From Streptomyces parvulus (lineage in GTDB: Bacteria > Actinomycetota > Actinomycetes > Streptomycetales > Streptomycetaceae), in the NCBI RefSeq assembly GCF_014648855.1, contig NZ_BMRX01000011.1, positions 248,001 through 312,000 on the forward strand: a stretch of DNA of 64,000 nucleotides. The letters are read 5' to 3'. Made by a program: the position numbers and the translations under genes. Positions 1 through 10,091 of the stretch are shown piece after piece. Numbering within the stretch: the stretch's first letter is position 1; each line of letters starts with the position of its first letter. The notes under the pieces are model-generated. The model saw nothing but the letters and a program-made list of their open reading frames with translations, did not search any database and was not told the DNA's origin.

Positions 1-1320
1 GCCCCGCCAGAACAACGAGTAGAGCAGCACCGGCAGGTTCGCGGAGGCGGCGACGGCGAAGGCGAGGCCCACCAGGAAGGCGACGTTGAGGTCACGGGCC
101 AGGAGGCCCAGTCCGATCGCGACGGCACCGATTCCCACGGCGGCGACCCTGGCCACGGCGACCTCGCTGCGCGGCTCGGCCCGGCGACGCCGCAGGGACG
201 CGTACAGGTCGTGGGCCACGGACGCCGAGGAGGCGAGGGTGATGCCGGCGACCACCGCGAGGATGGTGGCGAAGGCGATGGCGGCGACGACCGCGAACAG
301 CACCGTTCCGCCGGTGGAGCCCGCGCCGCCGCCCAGGTCGAGGGCGAGCAGCGGGACCGCCGTGTTGCCGGCCGCGTTCGACGCGCGTACGGCGTCCGGT
401 CCGACGAGGGCGGCCGCGCCGAAGCCGAGGACGATCGTCATCAGGTAGAAACCGCCGATGAGTCCGATCGACCAGACGACGGACCGGCGGGCGGCGCGCG
501 CCGTGGGCACCGTGTAGAAGCGGGACAGGATGTGCGGCAGTCCGGCCGTGCCCAGCACCAGGGCCAGCCCGAGGCTTATGAAGTCGAGGCGGGAGGTCCA
601 GTCACCGCCGTAGGCCAGCCCCGGCGCCAGGAACGCCTCGCCGTGGCCACTGCGCTCGGCCGCCGTGCGGAGCAGCCGGTCGAAGTCGCCGTGGAAGCGC
701 ACCAGGACGAGCGTGGTCAGGGCCACGGTGCCACCGAGCAGCAGCACCGCCTTCACGATCTGAATCCACGTGGTGGCGCGCATGCCGCCCAGCGACACGT
801 AGACGACCATGAGGGCGCCCACCCCGATGACGGTCCAGGTGCGCGCGGCCTCGGTCGTCCCGCCCAGCAGCAGCGCGACCAGGCTGCCGGCGCCGACCAT
901 CTGCGCCACCAGGTACAGCACGGACACCGTGACCGAGGAGGTTCCGGCCGCGATCCGCACCGGCCGCTCCCGCATCCGGGCGGCGACGACGTCGGCCAGG
1001 GTGAACCGCCCGCAGTTGCGCACCAGTTCGGCGACGAGGAACAGCACGACGAGCCAGGCCACCAGAAAGCCCACCGAGTACAGCATCCCGTCGTACCCGT
1101 AGAGCGCGATGAGCCCCGAGATGCCGAGGAACGACGCGGCCGACATGTAGTCGCCCGCGATGGCAAAACCATTCTCCATCGGCGAGAAGAGACGGCCGCC
1201 GGCGTAGAACTCCTCCGCCGACCCCTGCCGATGGCGGCTCACCCACGTGGTGATCCCCAGGGTGACGGCGACGAACGTGCTGAACAGCAGCAGCGCCAGC
1301 GTCTGGTGGTCGCCGCTCAT
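1..1320 (-). CDS. Solute:sodium symporter family protein (ActP/acetate-like), C-terminus off the window
   Basis: Reading leftward from an ATG at 1320 gives an uninterrupted 440-residue frame to the window edge. It starts MSGDHQTLALLLF and is a succession of hydrophobic helices. An early EFYAGGRLF/GDYMSAASFLG block is typical of the SSS family, as in the acetate/pyruvate permeases ActP and MctP. The start overlaps the stop of the upstream DUF485 gene by four bases (ATGA), so the two are translationally coupled. In enterobacteria ActP is likewise encoded beside a DUF485 protein (YjcH). A small monocarboxylate is the likely substrate, but this is inferred from family and context. The missing C-terminus is a window artefact. 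Confidence 0.88.
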   Translation of the reverse strand, partial: MSGDHQTLALLLFSTFVAVTLGITTWVSRHRQGSAEEFYAGGRLFSPMENGFAIAGDYMSAASFLGISGLIALYGYDGMLYSVGFLVAWLVVLFLVAELVRNCGRFTLADVVAARMRERPVRIAAGTSSVTVSVLYLVAQMVGAGSLVALLLGGTTEAARTWTVIGVGALMVVYVSLGGMRATTWIQIVKAVLLLGGTVALTTLVLVRFHGDFDRLLRTAAERSGHGEAFLAPGLAYGGDWTSRLDFISLGLALVLGTAGLPHILSRFYTVPTARAARRSVVWSIGLIGGFYLMTIVLGFGAAALVGPDAVRASNAAGNTAVPLLALDLGGGAGSTGGTVLFAVVAAIAFATILAVVAGITLASSASVAHDLYASLRRRRAEPRSEVAVARVAAVGIGAVAIGLGLLARDLNVAFLVGLAFAVAASANLPVLLYSLFWRG

Positions 1321-1943
1321 GACACTCCGCCTCTTGCGCCGCGGGTCAGTTCCTGGGTGTCCCACCGCAGTTCGAGCGCCGGTCGGTCCCTGCGCAGCCG
1401 AGCATGCCGGGCGTACGCCCAGGTGAGCACGAACGTGGTGACGAACTGCCCCAGCCCGGCGACCATCGCCACGTTCACCGCTCCCGCCACCGGCCGGGCC
1501 ATCAGCTCGGGTGCGGTGGTGGCGGCGACCACGTAGGCGACGTACCAGACGAAGAAGGCGACGACGGCCGGCACGACGAACCTCCGGTACCTGCTGCGCA
1601 CTTCCTGGAAGGCCGGGCTTCGCTGCACCTCCAGGTACACCTCCGCCGCGTCCCGGGAAGGGTCGACCGACTCGCCTCGCATCCGCGGCAGCGCCGGCTC
1701 GGGCGGCCCCGCGTCCGCCGTCTCACCCCAGCCGGAGGCCAGCGCGTCGTACCAGGGGTCGTCGTACCGCGGATCGTCGTACCGCGGGTCCTGTGGCGCC
1801 TGGACGTACGCCCGGTCCGGCACGACACGGGGGTCGACCACGCTTTCGGAACCACTCCCGGCGCCGCGGGAACGGTCATTGCTTGACTGCATGCCCAAGG
1901 ATGGACAGAACGGGAAGATCCCCGACTCTTCTTCCCCTCGCAC
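1317..1943 (-). CDS. DUF485 family membrane protein
   Basis: The 208-residue protein has a polar, Asp/Tyr/Pro-rich N-terminal half with a repeated DDPRYDDP-type segment. A DUF485 domain follows: a conserved block around QEVRSRYRRFVVPAVVAFFVWY and two transmembrane helices. The GTG at 1943 has a GGGG motif a few bases upstream and lies 18 bases after the response-regulator stop. An ATG at 1892 is an alternative start with no clear ribosome-binding site. DUF485 proteins accompany SSS symporters and are thought to be small accessory subunits. The stop overlaps the symporter start (ATGA). Confidence 0.85.
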   Translation of the reverse strand: MRGEEESGIFPFCPSLGMQSSNDRSRGAGSGSESVVDPRVVPDRAYVQAPQDPRYDDPRYDDPWYDALASGWGETADAGPPEPALPRMRGESVDPSRDAAEVYLEVQRSPAFQEVRSRYRRFVVPAVVAFFVWYVAYVVAATTAPELMARPVAGAVNVAMVAGLGQFVTTFVLTWAYARHARLRRDRPALELRWDTQELTRGARGGVS

Positions 1944-1961
1944 TTCACCCCATCAGGTGAT

Positions 1962-2645
1962 TCAACCCCTTGGTGGTGGCACCAGTCCCTTCCCGTAGGC
2001 GTAACGCACGGCCTGTGCCCGGTCCTTGAGCCCCGTCTTGGCGAACAGATTGTTGATGTGGGTCTTCACGGTCGCCGTGGAGACGTGCAGTCTGCTCGCG
2101 ATCTGCTGGTTGTTGAGCCCTTCCGCGATCAGGACCAGGACCTCGGTCTCCCGGGTGGTGAGACCGTCCGGCGGCTCTTGCGGCCCGCCCGGCCGGGGCT
2201 CGGACTCGGAGAGGCGCTCCAGCAGGCGCCGCTGGATGCTCGGCGAGAGCCCCGCGTCCCCGGACAGCACACTGCGCACCGCCCGGACGATCTCGTCCCC
2301 GCCCGCGTCCTTGGTGAGATAGCCGCGGGCACCCGCCGTCAGCGCCGGGAACAGCGACTCGTCGTCCGCGTACGTGGTGAGCACGACGACCTGGGTCCCG
2401 GGGTGCTCGGCGCGGATTCTGCGGGTCGCCTCGACACCGTCGCAGCGAGGCATGCGCAGGTCCATCAGCACGACGTCCGGGGCGAGTTCCGCGACCAGGC
2501 GCACCGCCTCCTCGCCGTCCCCCGCCGCGCCGACCACCTCGACGCCGGGCAACAGTCCGAGGAGCATCACGATCCCCTCCCGCACCACGGTCTGGTCGTC
2601 CGCGACGACCACGCGCGCGGGCGCCTCCCCGCCCTCCTCCGTCAT
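1962..2645 (-). CDS. NarL/FixJ-family response regulator
   Basis: This 227-residue cytoplasmic DNA-binding regulator has an N-terminal receiver domain. Acidic residues lie in VVVADDQ, the phosphoacceptor is Asp62 in VLMDLRMP, and a switch-region Lys sits in YLTKDAG. A C-terminal LuxR-type helix-turn-helix spans about residues 155-220 (LTTRETEVLVLIAEG then NNQQIASRLHVSTATVKTH). Its ATG overlaps the stop of the kinase gene (ATGA), which makes the kinase its cognate partner. The symporter genes immediately downstream in the same transcript are the most plausible regulated function. Confidence 0.93.
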   Translation of the reverse strand: MTEEGGEAPARVVVADDQTVVREGIVMLLGLLPGVEVVGAAGDGEEAVRLVAELAPDVVLMDLRMPRCDGVEATRRIRAEHPGTQVVVLTTYADDESLFPALTAGARGYLTKDAGGDEIVRAVRSVLSGDAGLSPSIQRRLLERLSESEPRPGGPQEPPDGLTTRETEVLVLIAEGLNNQQIASRLHVSTATVKTHINNLFAKTGLKDRAQAVRYAYGKGLVPPPRG

Positions 2646-3796
2646 ACCGGCACCTTCAAGGTCACCACGAACCCCTCCTCGCCCGGGCCCGCCCTCAGCG
2701 AGCCACCCAGCAGCTCGGCACGCTCCCGCATGCCGAGCAGACCGTACCCACCTCCGGTGGTGGTGAGCTCGCCGGCCGGTCCGCCCGAGTCCCGCACGTC
2801 CAGCATCACCTCATGGACGCCGTAGTCCAGGCGCACCCGCACCCTGGCGCCCGGGGCGTGCTTGCGGGCGTTGGTCAGCGCTTCCTGGGCCACCCGGCGC
2901 ACGGCCTGCGACGCCTCCGCCGGAAGGGCCCTGCGGTCCCCCGTAATGGTGACCTCGGCGTCGGTCTCGGTCGTCCGGACGAGGTGGGACAGGAAGTCCT
3001 CCAGCGGCGTCAGCTCACCGCGCAGGGCGGAGAGCGCCTGCCGGGTCTCCGCCAGCCCGTCGCGGGCCATGCCGCGCGCCGCCACCACCCGGTCGAGAAT
3101 CTGCTGCCGGTCCGCATCCCGCTCGATCAGCAGCCGGGCCGCCTCCAGGTGCACGAGTTGAGCGGAGAGGCTGTGCGCCAGTACGTCGTGGATCTCCCGG
3201 GCGATGCGGGCCCGCTCGGCGAGCGCCGCGGACTCCGCCTCGGCCGCCCGCGCGGCGCGCTCCTGCGCCAGCAGGCGTATCGCCCCGCCTCTGGCCTCGG
3301 CGTCCAGCCTCAGCACGTAGCCGGCGAGGGCCAGCCCCGCCGTCGTCGCCAGGGTGGGCAGCCACGGGTCGTCCGTGGCGACGGCGTACGAGGTCAGCCC
3401 CACCGCGGTCATGGGCAGTGCCGCCGCAAGGGGCAGCCTCTCCAGCGCCGCGACGGAGCCCGCGCACCAGATGACCAGGGCCGGCACCCGGAAGCCGGTG
3501 CTCTGCGCCGCGAAGGCGACCCCCAGCAGGGCGGCCAGGAGCACCAGGGAGGGCCCCATCCGGTGCGCGAGCGTGGTGCGGGAAAAGGCCCAGGCGAGGG
3601 ACACCGCCGTCAGCAGTCCGGCGACGGCCGCGATCGCGCCCCAGCCGTGCACACGGCTGCTCGTGAAGGCCCCCCAGAGCAGTGCCCCGAGCACCACGAG
3701 GCGCACGGTCCGGGCCAGCAGGCGGCGGGGGGTCGAGACGCCCTCGTGGCGGAGCGCTTCCTTGGAGGGCCACCTCGTCCAGACGTTCTCCGTCAC
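2642..3796 (-). CDS. NarL-type sensor histidine kinase (HisKA_3)
   Basis: The 384-residue membrane kinase has several N-terminal hydrophobic helices (about residues 25-160) forming an integral-membrane sensor with no obvious extracellular domain. A HisKA_3 dimerisation domain follows, with the phosphorylatable His203 in AREIHDVLAHS. The C-terminal HATPase has an N-box around EALTNARKHAPG and a G-box GGGYGLLGMRER. The GTG at 3796 was chosen because it overlaps the stop of the upstream membrane-protein gene (GTGA). The open frame continues further upstream but only as antisense-type low-complexity sequence. The signal sensed is unknown. Confidence 0.92.
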   Translation of the reverse strand: MTENVWTRWPSKEALRHEGVSTPRRLLARTVRLVVLGALLWGAFTSSRVHGWGAIAAVAGLLTAVSLAWAFSRTTLAHRMGPSLVLLAALLGVAFAAQSTGFRVPALVIWCAGSVAALERLPLAAALPMTAVGLTSYAVATDDPWLPTLATTAGLALAGYVLRLDAEARGGAIRLLAQERAARAAEAESAALAERARIAREIHDVLAHSLSAQLVHLEAARLLIERDADRQQILDRVVAARGMARDGLAETRQALSALRGELTPLEDFLSHLVRTTETDAEVTITGDRRALPAEASQAVRRVAQEALTNARKHAPGARVRVRLDYGVHEVMLDVRDSGGPAGELTTTGGGYGLLGMRERAELLGGSLRAGPGEEGFVVTLKVPV

Positions 3797-4308
3797 GCGG
3801 GCTCCTTCCAGGCGGGCCGGGACACTGCGGCACCGTACGCGGGCACGGTGGGGCTCGGGGTCCGGACGCGCCAGGCCAGTACGCCGGAGCGGACCAGCAG
3901 GGTGCCGGCGAGGGCGAGGAGCAGGGCGGAGCTGTCCTGACGGACTCCGAGGACGGTGCCGAGGGCGAAGAGGACGGCGCGTAGCCCGATGCCGCCGGCC
4001 CACACCGCGACGCTCGCCCGGGTGCCCCGGCTCCACACGGCGCCGTCCGGCTCCTTCCACGTGCGGGTGGTCCAGGCCCAGGCGGCCCCGGTGGCCAGGG
4101 CGACGACCATTTCGGCGGCGAGGAGCAGTACGGAGGCGGTCCGGTGATGGGCGTCGATCATGCCGGGTTCGCGCAGGGCGAGGACGGCCAGCACCGCGGG
4201 CAGCACCCACCAGCGCCGGCCCGTGTCGACGCGGCTGAGGCGGAACTGGCGGGCGATCACCAGACCGGCCACCGCCGTGATCACCAACGCGTCGACGAGC
4301 GCGGACAT
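3793..4308 (-). CDS. Small integral membrane protein, DUF1453-like
   Basis: This 171-residue protein has four or five hydrophobic helices, starting MSALVDALVITAVAGLVIARQ. The ATG at 4308 has a GGAGG ribosome-binding site seven bases upstream. The frame extends further up but without start-site support. It heads the coupled operon with the sensor kinase, response regulator, DUF485 protein and symporter. DUF1453-like proteins often sit beside NarL-type kinases in actinomycetes. It may help sensing, but no function is established. Confidence 0.78.
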   Translation of the reverse strand: MSALVDALVITAVAGLVIARQFRLSRVDTGRRWWVLPAVLAVLALREPGMIDAHHRTASVLLLAAEMVVALATGAAWAWTTRTWKEPDGAVWSRGTRASVAVWAGGIGLRAVLFALGTVLGVRQDSSALLLALAGTLLVRSGVLAWRVRTPSPTVPAYGAAVSRPAWKEPA

Positions 4309-4589
4309 CGTGCCTCCGTGAGCGTGCAAAGGGATGATGCCGGCGGCGGATCCCGCCGGCGCCTTCGACGTTACGGAAATCGCCTGGTCACGGGATCGGA
4401 CCCGGGGTGGATCATGGGTGGAGGCTGGCGCCTTGCGCGTCTCCACCCGGAGGTGGAGAGGGCGGGGGACGGCCCGTGCGGGCCCGGTCGGTGCTCCGCG
4501 GACGGGCACCGGCCTGCGCGGGCCCGCCCCGTTCATGGCGTCGCGCGGCTCCTCGGTGGGGGCCCGGGCAGGACCGGCATCCCCACACG

Positions 4590-4629
4590 GCCGAGCCGGG
4601 CCCGGATTCGCTCCCGGGCCCGGCTCGGC
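4590..4629 (-). terminator. parE terminator hairpin
   Basis: A perfect 15-bp inverted repeat (4590-4604 and 4615-4629, arm gccgagccgggcccg) with a 10-base loop lies 13 bases past the parE stop. It fits an intrinsic-type terminator of the GC-rich, U-poor kind common in Streptomyces. The rest of 4309-4589 holds only the leader and promoter of the minus-strand membrane-protein operon and no gene I can support. Confidence 0.75.
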
Positions 4630-4641
4630 GGATGCAGGCGG

Positions 4642-6765
4642 TCACGCGTCGATGCGCGACCGGTCCAGGGTCGCCGCCGAGTTGGAGATGAACTCCTTGC
4701 GGGGGGCGACGTCGTTGCCCATCAGCAGGTCGAAGACCTGCTCGGCGGACTCCAGGTCGGTCAGGTTGATCCGGCGCAGGGTGCGGCGGCGCGGGTCCAT
4801 GGTCGTCTCGGCCAGCTGGTCGGCGTCCATCTCACCGAGGCCCTTGTAGCGCTGGATCGAGTCCTTGTACCGGATGTTCTTGCTCTGGAACTCCATGAGC
4901 TTGTCGCGCAGCTCGCGGTCCGAGTACGTGTAGACGTACTTGTCCTGCCCCTTCTTCGGCTGGACCAGCTCGATGCGGTGCAGAGGGGGCACCGCGGCGA
5001 AGACCCGGCCGGCCTCCACCATGGGCCGCATGTAGCGGTGGAACAGGGTGAGCAGCAGGGTGCGGATGTGGGAGCCGTCCACATCGGCGTCGGTCATCAT
5101 GATGATCTTGCCGTAGCGGGCCGTGTCGATGTCGAAGGTGCGGCCCGAGCCCGCTCCTATGACCTGGATGATCGCACCGCACTCGGCGTTCTTGAGCATG
5201 TCGGTCACGGACGACTTCTGCACGTTGAGGATCTTGCCGCGGATCGGCAGCAGCGCCTGGAACTCCGAGTTCCGGGCGAGCTTGGCCGTTCCCAGCGCGG
5301 AGTCTCCCTCGACGATGAACAGTTCGCTGCGGTCGACGTCGTCGCTGCGGCAGTCGGCGAGCTTCGCCGGGAGCGAGGACGACTCAAGGGCCGTCTTGCG
5401 GCGCTGCGCGTCCTTGTGCTGGCGGGCCGCGATCCGCGTGCGCGCGGCGGCGACGGCCTTCTCCATCACCACACGGGCCTGCTGGGCGGCGTCCCGCTTG
5501 GTGGAGGTCAGGAACGCCTTGAGTTCCTTGGTGATCACATTGTTCACGATCCGGCGGGCCGCCGAGGTGCCGAGCACCTCCTTGGTCTGCCCCTCGAACT
5601 GGGGCTCGGCGAGGCGCACGGTGACAACCGCCGTGAGCCCCTCCAGGGCGTCGTCCTTGACGATGTCGTCCTCGGCGACGCGGAGCATCTTCTTGGTCCG
5701 CAGCACCTCGTTCATCGTCTTGGCCACCGCCTGCTCGAAGCCGGCGACGTGGGTGCCGCCCTTGGGCGTGGCGATGATGTTCACGAACGACTTGAGGGTG
5801 GTGTCGTACCCGGTGCCCCAGCGCATCGCGACGTCGACACCGAGGTCGCGGGTGACCTCGGTGGGCGTCATCTGACCGTGCTCGTCGAGGACCGGGACGG
5901 TCTCCTTGAAGCTGCCCTGTCCGCTGAAGCGGAGGACGTCGCAGACGGGCCGGTCACTGGCCAGGAACTCGCAGAACTCGCTGATTCCCCCGTCGAAGCG
6001 GAAGGACTCCTCACCCTTGCTGCCGCCGTCGCCGAGGCCGAACTCGTCGCGCACGACGATGGTCAGCCCGGGCACCAGGAAGGCGGTCTGGCGGGCCCGC
6101 TGGTGCAGCGTGTCCAGGGAGAGCTTGGCGTCCTTGAGGAAGATCTGGCGGTCCGCCCAGTACCGCACGCGCGTGCCGGTGCGGCTCTTGGGGATCTTCT
6201 TGGCCTTGCGCAGCCCGCTGCCGGCCTCGAACTTCCCCTCCGGTCCCCTCCCGGCGAACGCGCCGGGGACACCGCGCCGGAAGCTGATGGCGTTGGTGTG
6301 CCCGTTGCGGTCGACCTCGATGTCCAGGCGGGCGGACAGCGCGTTCACCACGGAGGCGCCCACGCCGTGCAGGCCGCCGGAGGCTGCGTAGGAGCCGCCG
6401 CCGAACTTGCCGCCGGCGTGCAGCTTGGTCATGACGACCTCGACGCCCGACAGACCGGTCTTGGGCTCGACGTCGACGGGGATGCCCCGCCCGTTGTCCC
6501 TGACCTCCACCGAGGCGTCGTCGTGGAGGATCACCTCGATGTGGTCGCAGTATCCGCCCAGGGCTTCGTCGACGGAATTGTCGATGATCTCCCACAGGCA
6601 GTGCATCAGGCCGCGGCTGTCGGTGGATCCGATGTACATGCCCGGGCGCTTGCGTACGGCCTCGAGCCCCTCGAGGACGAGCAGGTGCCGCGCGGTGTAG
6701 TTGGATCCGTCCCGGTCTGCTCCTGCCAGCAGCGCAGTGGACGGCACGGATGTCTCGGCGGTCAC
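4642..6765 (-). CDS. parE: DNA topoisomerase IV subunit B (ParE, formerly GyrB2)
   Basis: This is the ATPase subunit of topoisomerase IV, which decatenates replicated chromosomes. The 707 residues comprise a GHKL ATPase domain (IDNSVDEALGG, DNGRGIPVD, GLHGVGASVVNALS), a transducer domain, a Toprim domain with IVEGDSALG and DADVDGSHIRTLLL, and the C-terminal GLGEMDADQL block. The GTG at 6765 has GAGGAG eight bases upstream; a longer frame exists but lacks that support. In Streptomyces gyrB lies near the origin, so this second paralogue in the hrdB neighbourhood is parE. parC is not in the window. Confidence 0.95.
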   Translation of the reverse strand: MTAETSVPSTALLAGADRDGSNYTARHLLVLEGLEAVRKRPGMYIGSTDSRGLMHCLWEIIDNSVDEALGGYCDHIEVILHDDASVEVRDNGRGIPVDVEPKTGLSGVEVVMTKLHAGGKFGGGSYAASGGLHGVGASVVNALSARLDIEVDRNGHTNAISFRRGVPGAFAGRGPEGKFEAGSGLRKAKKIPKSRTGTRVRYWADRQIFLKDAKLSLDTLHQRARQTAFLVPGLTIVVRDEFGLGDGGSKGEESFRFDGGISEFCEFLASDRPVCDVLRFSGQGSFKETVPVLDEHGQMTPTEVTRDLGVDVAMRWGTGYDTTLKSFVNIIATPKGGTHVAGFEQAVAKTMNEVLRTKKMLRVAEDDIVKDDALEGLTAVVTVRLAEPQFEGQTKEVLGTSAARRIVNNVITKELKAFLTSTKRDAAQQARVVMEKAVAAARTRIAARQHKDAQRRKTALESSSLPAKLADCRSDDVDRSELFIVEGDSALGTAKLARNSEFQALLPIRGKILNVQKSSVTDMLKNAECGAIIQVIGAGSGRTFDIDTARYGKIIMMTDADVDGSHIRTLLLTLFHRYMRPMVEAGRVFAAVPPLHRIELVQPKKGQDKYVYTYSDRELRDKLMEFQSKNIRYKDSIQRYKGLGEMDADQLAETTMDPRRRTLRRINLTDLESAEQVFDLLMGNDVAPRKEFISNSAATLDRSRIDA

Positions 6766-7205
6766 GCGGTTCGCTCCTCGCTGAATTTCAGATGGGGCCC
6801 CGCTGGGTAAGGGCGCGGCTCGGTTCACCGGTCAGAGGGTACCGAGGCCTGGTAGAGCCGTTGTAACGCCACCCTCGTCCCCGGCTCACCCTAGTCGAGA
6901 GTCGCATGCCTGTTCGATCCCTCGATGGGGTGAAGTACACATCACGTTCCCTTCGAGGCATGAACCATTTAGGCTCCGGGCACGTCCTCATGAACAAACC
7001 GGCAACCCAGCCGGCCGGACCGACACTGACCGACAGCGCGAACCCGTACGACACAGAGACACGCAATACGGCACATTCGCCGCCAATCGGCAACAGCCGG
7101 CCCCTCGGAAAGTTTTTTCGAGGAAAAGCCACGAGCGGGAACGTTTTGGGGCTGGTTGGATGTTGACCCTGGTACGACAGCTCGTCGAGCTAGAGAAGAG
7201 GCGAC
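6766..7205. promoter_or_regulatory. Divergent intergenic region between parE and the zinc-ribbon gene
   Basis: No supported gene lies here. The right half is comparatively AT-rich. A short imperfect hairpin with a T-run occurs around 7103-7123. GGGAAC at 7137-7142 followed after 19 bases by GTT at 7162-7164 resembles a SigR-type promoter for the rightward gene. The leftward parE promoter must also lie here, but I cannot place it with confidence. Confidence 0.4.
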
Positions 7206-7436
7206 GTGACTACTGTTCTGACTTCCGCAAGCCCGCTGACGGCCGCCGATCGCTGCGACCGCTGCGGCGCCCAGGCATACCTGCGCGTCGTCCTGCTGAG
7301 CGGCGGAGAACTGCTCTTCTGCGCCCACCACGGGCGCAAGTTCGAGCCGGAACTCAAGAAGATCGCCGCTGAGATACAGGACGAGACGGAGCGCCTCACG
7401 GCCGTTCCGGCTTCTTCCGCCGAGGAAGAGCGCTGA
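7206..7436 (+). CDS. Small zinc-ribbon-like protein (DUF7455-like)
   Basis: A 76-residue soluble protein starting at GTG 7206 with a purine-rich AGAAGAGG site upstream. The core reads CDRCGAQAYLRV followed by LLFCAHHGRKF, giving a CxxC plus CxxH set that probably binds one zinc. The C-terminal third is a charged helix. Homologues of this size sit next to parE and hrdB across Streptomyces as conserved hypotheticals. Function unknown. It is a monocistronic unit closed by a strong terminator. Confidence 0.85.
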   Translation: MTTVLTSASPLTAADRCDRCGAQAYLRVVLLSGGELLFCAHHGRKFEPELKKIAAEIQDETERLTAVPASSAEEER

Positions 7437-7481
7437 CACTACGCGCCCGACGACGAGCCGAATCGGCGCAAGGCCGATGAA

Positions 7482-7523
7482 ACGGGCGGCTGCCTCCGGT
7501 ATTACCCGGAGGCAGCCGCCCGT
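7482..7523. terminator. Bidirectional terminator hairpin
   Basis: A perfect 18-bp inverted repeat (7482-7499 and 7506-7523) with a 6-base loop lies between the stops of the rightward zinc-ribbon gene and the leftward trypsin gene. It probably ends both transcripts. Confidence 0.85.
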
Positions 7524-7553
7524 GCTCGTGTCCGCAAGGCCCCTCAGAGGGCG

Positions 7554-8420
7554 TCAGACGCCCTCTCGCTGCCCTTTGGTGGCAGCGGTCGGAGCGTCCC
7601 ATCCCAGCGTCCGCAGCAGCGAGGAGACGCGTGTGTAGACCCCGGGGCTGCCGGGGCGCCCGCAGCCGCTCCCCCAGGACACCAGACCGATGAGCCTGCC
7701 CTGGGCGACCAGCGGCCCGCCGCTGTCTCCCTGGCAGGCGTCGCGCCCGCCGGCGTCCTCGCCCGCGCAGAGCATGCTGCTCGCGAGATAGCGCCCTTCG
7801 TCACTGCCCGGGTACGCCCGCTCGCAGCTCGCGTCCGGGAGCACGCGCACGCGTGCCGCCCTCAGTCCGTTCGCGTAGTCCCCGGCCCCCGAGGCGTCGC
7901 CCCAGCCGTACACGAGCGCCTGCGTGTCCGGCGTGTAGGCGGGATCACCCTCCGCGGCCATCCCCACGACCGAGCCGGCGGGAAGGGCTTCGGAGAGGGT
8001 GAGCACCGCGAAGTCGCCGGAGTTGTCGGCGTCGTCGTGCGCCGGGTTGACCCAGACCGCGCTGACGCGGACCTCCTGGCCCTCGTCGGACAGCAGGTCC
8101 GTCCGTCCGGCGATGACCTTGAGGTCCTCCACCTGGTCGGGTGGCGAACCGAGCACCTCCTCGCCCAGGCAGTGGGCCGCGGTGAGTACGGTCGTCCGGC
8201 CGACGGCCACGCCCCCGCAGAACTGCCCCGCCCGGGTACCCCCGAACCGGTCACGGCTGGACAGGGCGACGGTCCAGGGGCTGTCGGCGACTTCGACCGG
8301 AAATCCGCCGACGACGACGCTGTCGGCGGACGCGGGGGCGGCGGATCCCAGCGGTATCGCGGTCGCCGCGGCCGCCAGGACCAGCGGCCGGGCCAGTGCC
8401 CGGGCAGAAAGGCGACGCAT
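7554..8420 (-). CDS. Secreted trypsin-like serine protease (S1A)
   Basis: A 288-residue exported endopeptidase. It has a basic N-terminus and hydrophobic signal segment ending in PASA (cleavage likely after residue 32), a short propeptide, then VVGG as the equivalent of the chymotrypsin IVGG mature N-terminus. The triad is His83 in TAAHC, Asp137 in GDFAVL and Ser233 in CQGDSGGP. Asp227, six residues before the serine, is the trypsin-type S1 pocket residue, so cleavage after Arg/Lys is expected. Six cysteines suit disulphides. It is transcribed alone toward the terminator at 7482-7523. Confidence 0.93.
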   Translation of the reverse strand: MRRLSARALARPLVLAAAATAIPLGSAAPASADSVVVGGFPVEVADSPWTVALSSRDRFGGTRAGQFCGGVAVGRTTVLTAAHCLGEEVLGSPPDQVEDLKVIAGRTDLLSDEGQEVRVSAVWVNPAHDDADNSGDFAVLTLSEALPAGSVVGMAAEGDPAYTPDTQALVYGWGDASGAGDYANGLRAARVRVLPDASCERAYPGSDEGRYLASSMLCAGEDAGGRDACQGDSGGPLVAQGRLIGLVSWGSGCGRPGSPGVYTRVSSLLRTLGWDAPTAATKGQREGV

Positions 8421-8500
8421 GCAGGCTCCTCACTCCTAGGTGCTCATGGGACACCCAGAGTGATCCAGTACGCCGTGGCACGCACCCGCTGATCAACGCG

Positions 8501-8534
8501 AAGGCCCGGCTCCGCCGCAGCGGAACCGGGCCTT
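8501..8534 (-). terminator. hrdB terminator hairpin
   Basis: A 15-bp stem with one mismatch (8501-8515 and 8520-8534) and a four-base loop lies 19 bases beyond the hrdB stop. It separates hrdB from the downstream protease gene on the same strand. Confidence 0.75.
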
Positions 8535-8552
8535 GCCTGATGCGGAGAGGAC

Positions 8553-10091
<1,539 letters not shown>

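Noticed and set aside
4144-6810. 888-codon plus-strand frame opposite parE
   Set aside because: Antisense shadow of parE with no recognisable domain.
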